Shown piece by piece: positions 24,305-34,741 of a stretch of 64,000 nt of DNA. A model generated the notes under the pieces. The model did no database searches, was not told where the DNA came from, and was given only the letters and a program-made list of their open reading frames with translations. Numbering within the stretch: the stretch's first letter is position 1; every line of letters begins with the position of its first letter. Source of the DNA: Trichoderma breve (lineage: Eukaryota; Ascomycota; Sordariomycetes; Hypocreales; Hypocreaceae); the NCBI RefSeq assembly GCF_028502605.1, contig NW_026611593.1, forward strand, positions 1,674,001-1,738,000, given 5' to 3'. The translations under genes and the position numbers were made by a program.

Positions 24305-25807
24305 GTTCGGAGACGCGCATGGGGGGATAGATAAATGGGATTGGATGGGGGAAGACAAAGAACAGCGAAAGCGAGCTAAAGAGCTGGAAGGGCAGGGAAG
24401 ACGGCAGAAAAGAGGAACTTTCTTGTTATGCAGGCCCTTTTGCTTGGGAAAAATCGCCAACCAACGCACAAAAAAAACTAGTTGCCTGATAACTGGTTGT
24501 TAAAATAACGAAATCCAGCTCGGGAACCTAAAGATAGCTAACTCACCCTATGCATGTGGCTCAAAGCAGCTAAAGCTAACCTTCTGTCAAACTTCACGTT
24601 TAGTTCGCAGCAGGGATAGCTGAGGAAGGAGCCAGGCTTAGGCGTAGAGCGAGATCGCGGATTCGCTGCCTCTTACATGTAATCAAATAAAAAGGAAACA
24701 AAGAGGCTAGAGGGGTGGGCCTTATAAGCTATTAGTGCCTGAGAAACGAGGCCGCAACGCGCATCGGCTCTATCTATCACTTTTTTAATTAACTCGGGTC
24801 CACTTAGAGCTATGCACTAAAGCACCCCTATTGCCATTGCAGACTGGTTTATAACAAACGAAACTTATACGAAAATAATAGGCCGGTTTGCAAGTCGTTG
24901 TCACCAACAGCAAGTCGTATTGCCACCGGCTGCTAATTTCCATGGCGCCCGTTGCCAAGCAGAGAGCGCTTAATGCGCATGTTTGAACAGAGGAGAGAGA
25001 GAATGAACAAGTCGGGTATCCTCCAAGTTGAATGATCCTACCGTTGCAAAAGCAAAAAAGAGACATGTGATTCAGAATGTATGAGGACATGTATGTACGA
25101 GTAATAATCTAGAGAGCGGAACAAAAAGTCAAACAACCCCTGTCATGTTACAGCACAGCTCGCAGGACCCGTACTAGTTGGCACTTAGTCTGCTTAATAT
25201 ATACACATAGCCCGCTCCGCTGGGTCGAAATGCGACATCGTAATATAATATTACTAAAATATCCACTGCAAACACTCGCAGATAGTATCCTGTCACGGCC
25301 TTCTGCAGGGGACTTGCTGATAAATTAATTCTCCACGAGCTTTTTAGCAGTGCAACCCAATACTTTATTACTTGAGTCAAGTGAGTATTGTAACAATCCA
25401 TGCTCACCGTCTTACATAAGAATAGAAAGCTTAATTGTAACTGTTCATGCATGCACTATTCATTATTCATTGGCATCCCTTCCCACAGCGTTTCACGACT
25501 CATCGTCGCATGACTTTACATGACCAGGCAGGGCACTAATGCAACAGAGCGCACTCCGTACTCCGTTCAGGATTCTGTATACTTCTACGACATGTCATCT
25601 TCAATCATTCTTCACCGCATTACTGCATACCTAGAAATCTTGAACTTCCATTTCATATTGCTTAGGTGCTAACTCCCTATGAATACTCGTGTGCGTGCTG
25701 TCTTCAACTCCTCACTCTTGCATAGCTGCAAATCCATGTCGTCAGTCATAATCATAAACCCTTTTCAGCAAAGTCCAGCAAAGTTTAGCAATTGTCCAGC
25801 AAAGCCA
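24305..25807. other. Intergenic region, partly AT-rich
   Basis: No supportable gene. One TACATGTA palindrome lies at 24674-24681. The 25170-25450 part is noticeably AT-rich with ATAATATAATATTAC-like sequence and could be a decayed repeat, though I see no protein remnant. Upstream promoter of the zinc-finger gene and the 3' flank of the 25808 gene share this space. Confidence 0.4.
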
Positions 25808-26623
25808 TCAACCACGGGCAAAACACAACGCTCCGGAAACCAGGTTCGCAGCCAGTCCAACAGCATCCTCAAGCGACTCAATCTTCTCCTTCCGAGTGCC
25901 CACCCCAGCTTGATCCTCCTCTCTCATTGTGCCCTCCCATTCCGGTGCCTGTTTCTTGACGCTGGAGGTGAATTCGTCCGCCCAAAAGGTGGCCTTTAAC
26001 GCCGCTGCGTCCATTCCCCATCTCAGAGATGCTCTCTCCAAAAGAAAGTCCACTGACCTCCACCAGTCGCATCGCAGCTTGAGAGGTCGAGTGTACCGTC
26101 CCTTGCCGCGTTTGTTGAGCATCGCCCGGTGAGGCGCAGGGTATGAGCCAAAGAAATCCTCTCGGGCATATCGAGGCAATGCTGGTAGGCGGGAGAGTCG
26201 CTCCATGATGATATGCTGGCGGTGATAGACGAGATAAAAGTACCGCTGCTCCCACACGTCGTCGTTCCATGCGCGCTCGCCATCTCGAGTTCTTCTCTGG
26301 AGGTACGGATACGTGGGGATCTCCGCTAGTCCAGCTTCCATGGCTTCCTTGTGATGTTCTCGCCAGGCGTGGAAACCAGCATCGCTGTGACAGATCAGCA
26401 TCTCGAAGAGAACGATGGCGTCGTCCAGGTCTCGCAGTAGCCGGCCCTCATTGAGGTGGTTGTGGCAAGGCAGGTTATCCCATGGCCCAAATAGCTTCGC
26501 ACAGAGGGCATCTTGCTCATCCCATTTGGGATTGACAGAAGGAAGGGTTTCCGTTGGAGCAAGATCCGCAGGTGGAATGCTCTCCAGGGGCATCACAGTG
26601 CCTTCAGCCTCTTCCACTTTCAT
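25808..26623 (-). CDS. Hypothetical protein, Trp-rich, function unknown
   Basis: A single-exon frame of 271 residues from the ATG at 26623 (context CAAGATGA). The frame stays open to 26689, so a 293-residue version is possible. The extra 22 residues are hydrophobic and look like translated leader. The protein is rich in Trp, Tyr and acidic residues, with segments such as CAKLFGPWDNLPCHNHLNE, YHRQHIIMERLSRLPALPRY and ALKATFWADEF. I do not recognise a family. There is no signal peptide or membrane segment from the preferred start. A GT donor at 26724 and an AG acceptor near 26667 suggest a 5' UTR intron. Confidence 0.65.
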   Translation of the reverse strand: MKVEEAEGTVMPLESIPPADLAPTETLPSVNPKWDEQDALCAKLFGPWDNLPCHNHLNEGRLLRDLDDAIVLFEMLICHSDAGFHAWREHHKEAMEAGLAEIPTYPYLQRRTRDGERAWNDDVWEQRYFYLVYHRQHIIMERLSRLPALPRYAREDFFGSYPAPHRAMLNKRGKGRYTRPLKLRCDWWRSVDFLLERASLRWGMDAAALKATFWADEFTSSVKKQAPEWEGTMREEDQAGVGTRKEKIESLEDAVGLAANLVSGALCFARG

Positions 26624-27476
26624 CTTGACGCAGAAATGATAATGAAAGCAGGTCGGATAGAGGTGCAGATATAACGCTGTAGGGATCAAGATAGAAATGG
26701 TGTTGGTGGGTGAAAATGGATACCTGCATCAACACACACCGGATAGCAGTGCTTCATTAAACGGAGGAAAAGATCTCACGAGCAACGAAAAGATGCTTTA
26801 TATCTACTTCCTACAGAAGGGGGGAGGGCGGGAACGAAGGGGAGCATCTGGCAATCGAGCAGGTTCTATTCACTAACCTGACTTCTGGGCAGCTTTGGCC
26901 GCCAACGGGCTGCTGTGCCACCAAGACAATCCATGCCGAGACGATATAGAAGATTAGACAAGAGCCAAGCTGTTTCTTGCCCTTTCCTTGTCAATAGAAC
27001 GATAGAGAAAGAGCAAATACCGGGCGCAACTCTTGGGCAGGCGAGCTCTGATTCACTGCCGGGAAAATGAACAGATCAAATGCGACCCCCCCCCCCCCCC
27101 CCCCCCCCCCCCCCTAGCATTGGGGTATATTTAATGATACCTATCGTGTGACCACGGCTTAATACATTTACGAATGAGTGTCACATTCATCTGAGGCTAT
27201 TCTCTGGCCTCATACGTCATTCACTTGGGAGCCATCAAGAGGCATCAAAGTCAGATTCAAATTTCTTATTTAAGAATTGATTACCTTACCCCTCCCCTCC
27301 AACTTGATGTCCTGGTAGTACCTCGCCAAAATTTTGTTAATACAATGTAAAAAAAGGGTTTCCAAACGCCTCATGATCTCCAGCCATCATTAAAGAATCT
27401 AGGTGTAAGTTTCCATTAGGGTGTAATCGTGTTGGGATTCCACCAATGCAGCTGCCGGCCCAAGAATTTATATGCT
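26624..27476. other. Intergenic spacer with poly-C tract
   Basis: No gene seen. It contains an uninterrupted run of 29 C at 27086-27114 and AT-rich sequence around 27130-27400, which probably includes the 3' UTR of the annexin gene. Confidence 0.5.
27086..27114. repeat. Homopolymer poly-C tract, 29 bp
   Basis: An unbroken run of 29 cytosines between two minus-strand genes. Long G/C homopolymers are rare in fungal DNA and prone to length change and sequencing error, so the exact length is uncertain. Confidence 0.9.
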
Positions 27477-29046
27477 TCACTCTCCAACACAGGCAACCAT
27501 CAGCTTCTGGTAATCGCCAGATGTCTCTCCTCTGATACGAGTGGCCAATGGCTTCTTGTACCGATGCTGATAGGCCCCCTTGACGTTTGCAAGCTCGTTC
27601 CGATCCCAGTGGAAACGGATGGTTCGAGAAATGAGGAGATGGTCCTTGGTGCCCAAGCCGGCCATGGAATCCTCCAAAAGCTGCGCAGCGTGCATATATT
27701 TATCAACAGCATGACGAAGCTGAAATAGTAGAGCATCTCTCATGTGGCCAGAGAATTCCTGCACGATATTAGCCTATGCGCAAAGCAGCCAAAAGGCAAG
27801 GAGGTACTTACGCTCTGAATTACGGTATCCAAGTCGCGGTTGAACTTTTGCTTGTAGGTATGGGCGACGGCTCGGATCTGGTTGTCGTTTCTGTTGCTTA
27901 GAATGCTGCAAACCAGAATCTCGTCGGTGCCAACCTTGCCCTCGGTCGCCCTGTAGATGTTCATGACGTCCTCCTCCACCTGCTGTGGATTTACTGGCGC
28001 TGAGTCCTCCGCCCGATTAGCAGCCAGCACTATCAAGAAGTGCCTCTCCGTCTTGAAGCTCAGTTCACCCTTGACATCGTTCTCCAAGCTTCGTCGGAAT
28101 GTTTGCTGATACGCGCTCTTGATAGCCCTCAGGTCGGCGTTGGATCTTGACAGCAGAATATCATTCATGACAATCTCCTTCGTTCCCGGGCCGGCCATGG
28201 CATCGAACAAGTTATGAATGTCAGCCAGCAGTGGACCACGGGCAAGCTGCACCAGACCAAATTCGAACCAACTCCTTGTCTCGCTCTTTATATCCTCTAC
28301 CAGCCTGCGCTTGAAGGTGCGCTCGTAAGTGGATCGGATCACCTCAATCTGTAGCGGGTCTTTTCGCGAGAGAACATTAATCAGTGTCTTCTCGTCCGTT
28401 CCAAAGCCTTTCATGGCCCCGCGCAAAGCCTGGGCATCTGGGGTGCCGTCCCATTGAATGATCTGGGGTGCGCCATAGCCAATAGACGGCGGCGTAGGCT
28501 GCACTGGGGGAGCTCCATAAGGCGCCGGGGGAGGGGCACCGTAATGCCCTCCATGCTGAGGAGGAGGCGCTCCATATTGACCTGGAGGAGGCGCTCCGTA
28601 GGGTTGCTGGTGTTGAGGAGGAGGAGCCCCGTATTGCTGAGGCGGCGGCTGTCCGTAGGGCGCTTGTGGTGGGGGATATTGGCCGGGAGGGGGCGGGGGA
28701 GACTGGTAATAGCCTCCCTGCTGAGGGGGAGGATGCTGGCCGTATTGCCCTTGCTGGGCTGGAGGATATTGCCCATGAGGAGGAGGGTACTGGCCCTGCT
28801 GTTGAGGAGGATATTGGCCCTGTTGAGGAGGGGGATACTGGCCATAGCCCTGGGGAGGCGGCGGTTCTGCGATGTGTTAGATTGCGATCATGGGGTTAAG
28901 CTACTAGAGGATTGCGCGTCGCCGTCATCGCACAAGACTGCGCGACCAAGGACAGCTGGTTTGCGAAAAGAAAAGAAAAAGAGAGAGAAAATCCATTGGG
29001 GAGGCTACTTACGGCCGTAGGGCTGGCCATATCCTTGATAAGACAT
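27477..29046 (-). CDS. Annexin (fungal annexin XIV type)
   Basis: Three exons (29046-29013, 28866-27812, 27758-27477) join to 456 residues. The first 150 residues are a Pro/Gln/Tyr/Gly-rich tail built of repeated GQYPPP and YGAPPP units. Four annexin repeats follow. Repeat 1 starts near residue 153 with [20 protein letters not shown]. Repeat 2 has AGPGTKE, repeat 3 has [10 protein letters not shown] and repeat 4 has AGLGTKD. The GxGT loops are type II calcium-binding loops, so repeats 1, 2 and 4 look competent and repeat 3 is degenerate. Annexins bind acidic phospholipids in a calcium-dependent way at membranes. The Pro/Tyr/Gly-rich tail resembles fungal annexin XIV and animal annexin VII/XI, where it aids self-association. 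The tiny first exon (11 codons) supports the start at 29046. Confidence 0.93.
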
Positions 29047-30807
29047 ATTGCAGTGGTTGATTCCGCGGCGAGTTTCTGCGATGGAAGCGCAACGGTGGTG
29101 ACGTCGTAGGTGCTATTGGAGATGAAGTTTCCAGGTGGACGAAGGAACTGGGTGAAATCGGCTTATGTACCTTTGTGCCACCTGCCTACCAGAACCATCT
29201 GTGCAAGTTCCGCGCAGCTAGCCGCAAAGTTAGCAGCAAAACGTAACGACTGGAGCTTGTTCACGCACGATCTGCCTTGCGTGAGAATAAGCAAATAAGG
29301 TAGAGCCCACAGTTCATCCCTGGCGAGGCATTAGCCCTTATTGGCGCAAAGAGAGGGTCGTGGCTGTGTTTTCGACTCTTCGGTTCGTTGGACGTCATGC
29401 AGCTTGTGAGCCTTGCAAATCACCTGCTCGCCGCCACAAAAGAAAAGATGGAATTGCGCGTTTGATGTCATTACCGCCGCGCAAGACATCGAGTGTTTTG
29501 ACATTAGTTGAAATCATCCCAACTATTTGACATAGCCGCCTGCTTTATTCTGCTTTATTCCACACGGCATCCATCGAGACGGGCTCAGTAGCAAGTATAC
29601 TACTAGGTAAGGCTATAATCTCCGTAGCCGGCTTGAATCATGATTCCACAATCAGCACCACTGCAAGAATTTGTCCGACTTGATAGGTGGACCGTCATCA
29701 GCTTACTGATCAGTGCTGTTCGGCACTTCAAATCGCTACTGTAATTTATCACTTGAACTCCTTTTTTTGGCAGACAACACTTGATGCAAGGGGATTTTGA
29801 TTATAAGCTTCTTTGGCCGTGGTGGGTCTCTTTGCTGTGGGATTTTGCAGGTCCTGGCCCATGCAGTCATCAATCAATGCAAGGGACAATGAGCCTCCAT
29901 GTTCTGTTAAGCGCTGTGGCGGGCTTTGTTCGACATCCGGGACACCGCCACACGCATTGCGCAAGCGACATGGCTTGAAGATGTAAACGCCACAGCCGTG
30001 GCTTGGAAATGATCTCAAACGTCGTGTCTTTGATGGGAAATGATGTTCAAGCTGGGATAAAGCATGGATGCGTCGACTGTTGCTTTGATAATTCCTTGTA
30101 GGTGCCAGCAAGGACAGAAATAGCACAGCCCAGAACCATCAAAGGAACTTGGTGTCGTACTGTCACGTGCGCATTTATTGCTTCCCAGCTCCCGTCAACA
30201 TGTTCACCTCTTGTATCGAGTACTGGATGTACCTGCATTTAAAGCTTCATGTACCTACAGTGGAGATGCAGACCAAAGCAGTCCAATGCTGAGTAGCCAA
30301 GCAACACCTATCGGTATTTACAAAGCAGCCCAGGCATTGACTCGTACGAGCATCGTTTCCATGTTATCAATCAGTTTATAGAAGGCAGCTCACTACAAGG
30401 TCCCCTGTAATAGCCCGCTGCCACAGCCATCATACAGGGACAACTTAGTGCTCCAGTGTTTCCCCGACTCTCCATTGCCCCACTGCACCGCTTACCTTTT
30501 GGACCCCTTGCGCTGTCGATTTGGCGGCCCGATCCCGAGACCAGCCTCCGGAATTCCCAGCCACCAGCCATCGCATTTCCAACCGCCTTATCCATACAAT
30601 TCGGCCACAGTAGCAGCCGCCCAACATGCTGCTCTTCTCCGCTCCCCTCCTATCACATTCCTCCATCCAGGCAAACCGCTAAGCGATCAAATACGAGTAC
30701 TTCGTTTTGCTCTGCATTCCTCGTTCTCTTAGCCGCTTTCAGTCTCCCTGCATGCCTGCCTTATAACGCCGTTAGAAGAGCGAAGAGAGTAGAGAAGCTT
30801 CTTCAAG
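29047..30807. other. Divergent intergenic region
   Basis: Lies between the divergent annexin and mucin-like genes, so it carries both promoters. I see no supportable gene. Short frames at 29749-30126 (-) and 30456-30926 (+) overlap the promoter or leader of the mucin-like gene and have no domain character. Confidence 0.5.
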
Positions 30808-31848
30808 ATGCGTGGCGATCTCTCTCTGATCCTTGCTCTCTCTACATGCCTCTCCATAACAGCTGCTCTCCCCCAGCCGGCGCTAGTTCTCCGAGGATCC
30901 CCGGTAAACGACCACAAGAAGCCTAAATACTCTGTTGTGCCGCTCGAGCCAGGAGAAGGAGATCCGCCGGGCGGTGGTGGTGGAGGAAATAATGGCGGTG
31001 GTGGAGGAGGAGGAGGCGGAGGAGGTGGTGGTGGTACCGTCACGGTGATTGAGACTGTCGTCGAGACCAAGACTCCTGCTAAGACGGTCACCGAGACTGT
31101 AAAGGCGTCCACTGTCACCCGCACAGTCCCGACGACGGTGTCGATTGTCGACATAACGGCACCTGCAGACGTGACAAAGACTATTCAAGTTACCGTCACC
31201 CCCTCTCACACCTCTCACAAACATAGCACAACCGCTGCATCGACGACAGATACCACTCGACCAACCAAGACGAGCAAGACCTCGAAGATAACTTCTACCT
31301 CGAAAGCTATCACTTCCAAGGCCGTTAGTACATCATCACATAGCTCCTCGAAAACAGCGTCGTCGACTTCGGTGCCACTGAGCAGCTCTCACCGAGCCAC
31401 TTCTTCGGCGTCTCAAACGACGAGCACGTCTAGTACAACTGCACCGGGTGTAACCACCACGTCAATAATATACCCAATCCCACCTCCTTCATGGCCGACC
31501 AACTCTACGATATCGCAGTCCAGCTCCACGACATTTCAATCTAGCTCTACGGCATCGCAATCTAGCTCTACGATATCTCAGTCCAGCTCCTCAACATGGC
31601 AATCTAGCTCCACGACGTGGCAAATTAGCTCTGCGACATCACAGCCTAGCTCTACAACATCACAATCTAGCTCTACGGCGTCGTCTTCAACATCGTCTTC
31701 CTCTCGGTGGACCACGCCAGTCCTGTTGAGCACAACTTCTACCTTTACCACCGTCTATACTCCTTCATCTACTAGCACAAACGATAACGGCCAGTGGCAC
31801 ACCACGTACCCTGCCTGGAACGGGACGGCTCTACGTCGTTTCAGATGA
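30808..31848 (+). CDS. Secreted mucin-like Ser/Thr-rich cell-surface protein
   Basis: A single 346-residue frame. An N-terminal signal peptide is evident (MRGDLSLILALSTCLSITAA followed by LPQP). Residues of about 55-76 are almost pure glycine. The remainder is Ser/Thr-rich and suited to O-mannosylation, with TVTVIETVVETKT-type beta-like repeats. A run of 7-residue units with core QSSST follows, encoded by 21-bp repeats around 31510-31690. Such proteins typically sit in or on the cell wall. The C-terminus (WNGTALRRFR) lacks a hydrophobic tail, so GPI or membrane anchoring is not seen in this model; an unrecognised 3' exon cannot be excluded. It is followed by two more surface-type genes on the same strand. 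Confidence 0.8.
   Translation: MRGDLSLILALSTCLSITAALPQPALVLRGSPVNDHKKPKYSVVPLEPGEGDPPGGGGGGNNGGGGGGGGGGGGGGTVTVIETVVETKTPAKTVTETVKASTVTRTVPTTVSIVDITAPADVTKTIQVTVTPSHTSHKHSTTAASTTDTTRPTKTSKTSKITSTSKAITSKAVSTSSHSSSKTASSTSVPLSSSHRATSSASQTTSTSSTTAPGVTTTSIIYPIPPPSWPTNSTISQSSSTTFQSSSTASQSSSTISQSSSSTWQSSSTTWQISSATSQPSSTTSQSSSTASSSTSSSSRWTTPVLLSTTSTFTTVYTPSSTSTNDNGQWHTTYPAWNGTALRRFR
31510..31690 (+). repeat. 21-bp coding minisatellite in the mucin-like gene
   Basis: About eight 21-bp units of the form CAR-TCT-AGC-TCT-ACG plus two variable codons, encoding Q-S-S-S-T-x-x. Differences between units are mostly third-position, which suggests selection on the protein repeat. Confidence 0.75.
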
Positions 31849-32909
31849 GGATGAAAGACATGGTGAACCAGCGAGACAAGACTTGTCTCTAACATACAAT
31901 CGTACATATTGAAACTTCGAGGGACATATCCAGCTTCTACCAAGGAGCACAAGAAGATACAGCAAAATATTCAGGGGCATAGACTGCACCGCATCTAAGT
32001 TTCTAGATATTTTTGCCTTTTTTTTTTTCTGCATTTGCTATTTTTTGTTTACTGAATAATGATAATGCTATCAAAGACGAATGAATTCGGATGTTTGCAT
32101 GGAGAGCCTCACTGCCGCGGGAAAGCAAACTTTTCGTGAGAGATTGGCAGGGGTTCTCTCCCGGCTGTTGCAACGCAAACCAAGAGCTGGGTCGTGTTGC
32201 CGCCTATCGTGTAACTCATGAGATGGTTGGATACAGAATGGGGACGAGGATGGATCAAGGGTTTAGTTAGCAACGAGTGAAAGATGGTTATGTAGCGATG
32301 GTCTTTATGCTTTGGATTGCCAATATTATGATATTTTTTATGATGAGCCTCAAGTTACGAGCAAGTAATCCGCATTGTGTAACCGCCATAGCGCTACTGA
32401 AGTTTGTTCCATCTTCTAGATCACGGACAGCCGCATACAGCATTCCATTCCCATGCACCCGTCCGAGCGAGACAATATTAAGCGCCTCAGCTGATACAAG
32501 CCAACAATCTGAAGCTGCGAGGCGGACAATGGCAATCCTCCTGGGTCATCCGATAATTCCAATCAAACATTTTCCCTCGAAGCTTTAAGTACCTAGGTAA
32601 GTCAACAGATTTCTTTCCTCTTCCTTCTTTCCCTTTATCTTGCATCTACTTCACTCATTTCTATCTTGTTGGTGTGATATCACGGAATCTTTGCGCTGAG
32701 CGTTCCAATCACAAATAATCTGTACGTCTCATGAGCATCTCGACCCTCATTTGTGTCCGTCTAACATCCTAAACCAGAAACCTTCTCTTTTCTCTGCAAC
32801 CTTACACTGCCTAAGACAGAGCTATCAAGCTGCGACAATCAAGCTTCGACACTCGCTATACGCATTTCATCCTCGACTACCCTCTAGCAACAACCCTTCC
32901 CTCTGAAAC
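31849..32909. other. Intergenic region
   Basis: No gene seen. AT-rich up to about 32350. The segment 32600-32900 is strongly CT-rich and reads like the leader and promoter of the small membrane-protein gene at 32910. Confidence 0.45.
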
Positions 32910-33107
32910 ATGGCTTCTCTTCCCCCAAGCACGAACGATGTCAACACAGAGACTATAGTGGTAGCATCTTGTCTAGGCGGAGGCTTGCTTCTCGCTACAG
33001 CTCTCATCGCCACAATCATGATTGTCAAGAGGAGGGCGCGACTGAGGAAGCTCCAGGAGAAGGATCTCAAGATGGAGGCCACGAAGGCCTGGGCAAGAGA
33101 AGTATAA
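32910..33107 (+). CDS. Small single-pass membrane protein (65 aa)
   Basis: A 65-codon frame with a good start context (AAACATGGC) and a long CT-rich leader. Residues 1-16 are polar. Residues of about 17-40 form one hydrophobic helix with Gly/Ala-rich packing (VVASCLGGGLLLATALIATI). A basic stretch (KRRARLRK) follows and then a charged helical tail. By the positive-inside rule, the C-terminus should be cytoplasmic. I do not recognise a family. The opposite-strand frame at 32867-33181 is its shadow. It could be a genuine small protein or the last exon of an unmodelled receptor-like gene. Confidence 0.55.
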   Translation: MASLPPSTNDVNTETIVVASCLGGGLLLATALIATIMIVKRRARLRKLQEKDLKMEATKAWAREV

Positions 33108-33694
33108 GGATGGAACAAAAGGTATAACATGGATGTCTTTGTTACGAGGGGGAAGGGAATAGACTGAAGTTTTTCGATCATCTCATGATGAGACTGCCTT
33201 GCAGCTTGATGATAGAATGGCTATTTGGCAGCTTAAACTAGGTAATTAGGCCATGATTCACCTCCTGGAGAGTGTGCATCACAATCACAATCGATATTTT
33301 GCTGGCACATCATGGCGCTACCGTCTCACCCATTCATAGGTAAAACTGTGAAGCTATTCAGCGACTTGTAAAACGCTCCAATAGAATACATCCACGTCTG
33401 AAGCGGACCCCACAAGGCACCGATTCGATCGAGATGCCTCAGTTCAGACTTTTCATGTAGAAAAAGTAAAACTTGCTTTATCCCTCTATTCCTCGCTCCC
33501 AGGGGCGGTGGCAAGCTTTCTATAGCCTTGATAGGCGGAATCACTTTCAAAGTGGTGGAAGATTAAGACAAGCTCTCCAGAGAAAACTGGGCATACCGAA
33601 CGCTGGAACTTGCAATCGCTCACTTACTTGCTCTCAACAAAACCTTGCAAAGATTTACACGTCGAACTCGAGCAATTAGAGCCTTCCTGCCAGA
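33108..33694. other. Intergenic spacer
   Basis: 587 bp without a supportable gene. It should contain the 3' end of the small membrane-protein transcript and the promoter of the repeat-protein gene. Confidence 0.4.
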
Positions 33695-34741
33695 ATGAAA
33701 GACCCCGGACTGTTGGTTCCCGGCTGGGCACTCTTGGCCCGCGTGGCTGCTCCCCCGATGCTCACACGCGACGAGCCCACGCTGGAGACGTTATCTCGCA
33801 CCGGCTCGCACAACAGCTCAGATGCTCATTCAGACCACCAATCAGAGCCTCATCCAGATCTTCTTTTAGATGTTCATCCTGATGTTCACCCTGATATTCG
33901 TCCAGATGTTCGTTCAAGGTCTCGCTCGGGGTCTCATTCAGATTCTCTTTCAGATCTCCATTCAGACCCTCGATCAGATCCTATTTCAGATATCCGCTCA
34001 GACCCTCTTCTGGATGTTCATCCTGATGTTCACCCTGATATTCGTCCAGATGTTCGTTCAGAGTCTCGCTCGGAGCCTCGTTCGGATTCTCTTTCAGATC
34101 TCCATTCGGATCTTCATTCAGAACCTCTTTCAGAACTTCATACAAATCCTATTTTAGATGTTCATCCCGATGTTCGTCTAGATATTCGTTCGGAGTCTCG
34201 TTCGGAGTCTCATTCAGATCCTCTTTTAGATCTCTATTCAGACTCCCGTTCAGGCCCCCATTCAGATCTCCATTCAGACCTCCGTTCAGACCCTCGCTCA
34301 GACCCTCGCTCAGATTTCCGTTCAGATCCTCTTTTGGATCTTCGTCCAGATTCTTTTTCAGATGTCCATCCAGACCCACCGGGATATTATGATCTAGATC
34401 CTCGCTCAAATCCTCAGCTAGCACGGCCCATGGGCGAGATGTGTTCTCCAGAGGGCCAATGGAATTGCATGACAACCTCATGGCAGCGCTGCGCAAGCGG
34501 CATGTGGAGCGCCGTGATTCCATGTGCGGCGGGGACAATCTGCCAGCCTTTTGGGCTTACGGATTTCATTACCATTGAGCATGATTCGAGTGCCATCACG
34601 GGTTATGGGGATAATGGCCATGCGAGTGATGGTGGTCGTGATAAGAGCGGGAAGAAGAGCGTTGGCATCAGAAACTCACCCGGCCTGGTCTTGCTCGCTG
34701 GGGCGGTTGTGACTGGAGTTTCTTGGAGTTTTCTTGTGTGA
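33695..34741 (+). CDS. Repeat-containing surface protein with Cys-rich CBM-like module and GPI-like tail
   Basis: A single 348-residue frame. The N-terminus has a weak hydrophobic segment (GLLVPGWALLARVAA) that may be a signal peptide. Residues of about 43-235 consist of 3-residue units x-[SP]-[DE] (HSD, RSD, HPD, RPD). These are arranged in higher-order 48-residue repeats starting at Asp59, Asp107 and Asp155, each opening with DVHPDV. A compact module follows at about 250-285 with five cysteines (250, 258, 266, 277, 283): CSPEGQWNC, then SWQRCASGMWS, then CAAGTICQ. This closely resembles the small cysteine-rich chitin-binding modules (CBM19-like) at the ends of fungal chitinases. The C-terminus (LVLLAGAVVTGVSWSFLV, preceded by a Lys-rich spacer and Ser/Gly) fits a GPI-attachment signal. 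The likely role is a wall-anchored acidic stalk displaying a chitin-binding head; this is inferred. Confidence 0.75.
   Translation: MKDPGLLVPGWALLARVAAPPMLTRDEPTLETLSRTGSHNSSDAHSDHQSEPHPDLLLDVHPDVHPDIRPDVRSRSRSGSHSDSLSDLHSDPRSDPISDIRSDPLLDVHPDVHPDIRPDVRSESRSEPRSDSLSDLHSDLHSEPLSELHTNPILDVHPDVRLDIRSESRSESHSDPLLDLYSDSRSGPHSDLHSDLRSDPRSDPRSDFRSDPLLDLRPDSFSDVHPDPPGYYDLDPRSNPQLARPMGEMCSPEGQWNCMTTSWQRCASGMWSAVIPCAAGTICQPFGLTDFITIEHDSSAITGYGDNGHASDGGRDKSGKKSVGIRNSPGLVLLAGAVVTGVSWSFLV
33869..34350 (+). repeat. Higher-order coding repeat: 9-bp units in 144-bp blocks
   Basis: Two consecutive 144-bp blocks (33869-34012 and 34013-34156) begin with the same GATGTTCATCCTGATGTTCA sequence. A third, expanded block starts at 34157. 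Inside each block the DNA is built of degenerate 9-bp units such as CATTCAGAT and CGTTCAGAC. All stay in frame with the 33695 gene. Confidence 0.85.

Noticed and set aside
34149..34538. 129-codon minus-strand frame across the repeat gene
   Set aside because: Produced by the 9-bp periodicity; the plus-strand frame alone carries the Cys module and the hydrophobic tail.
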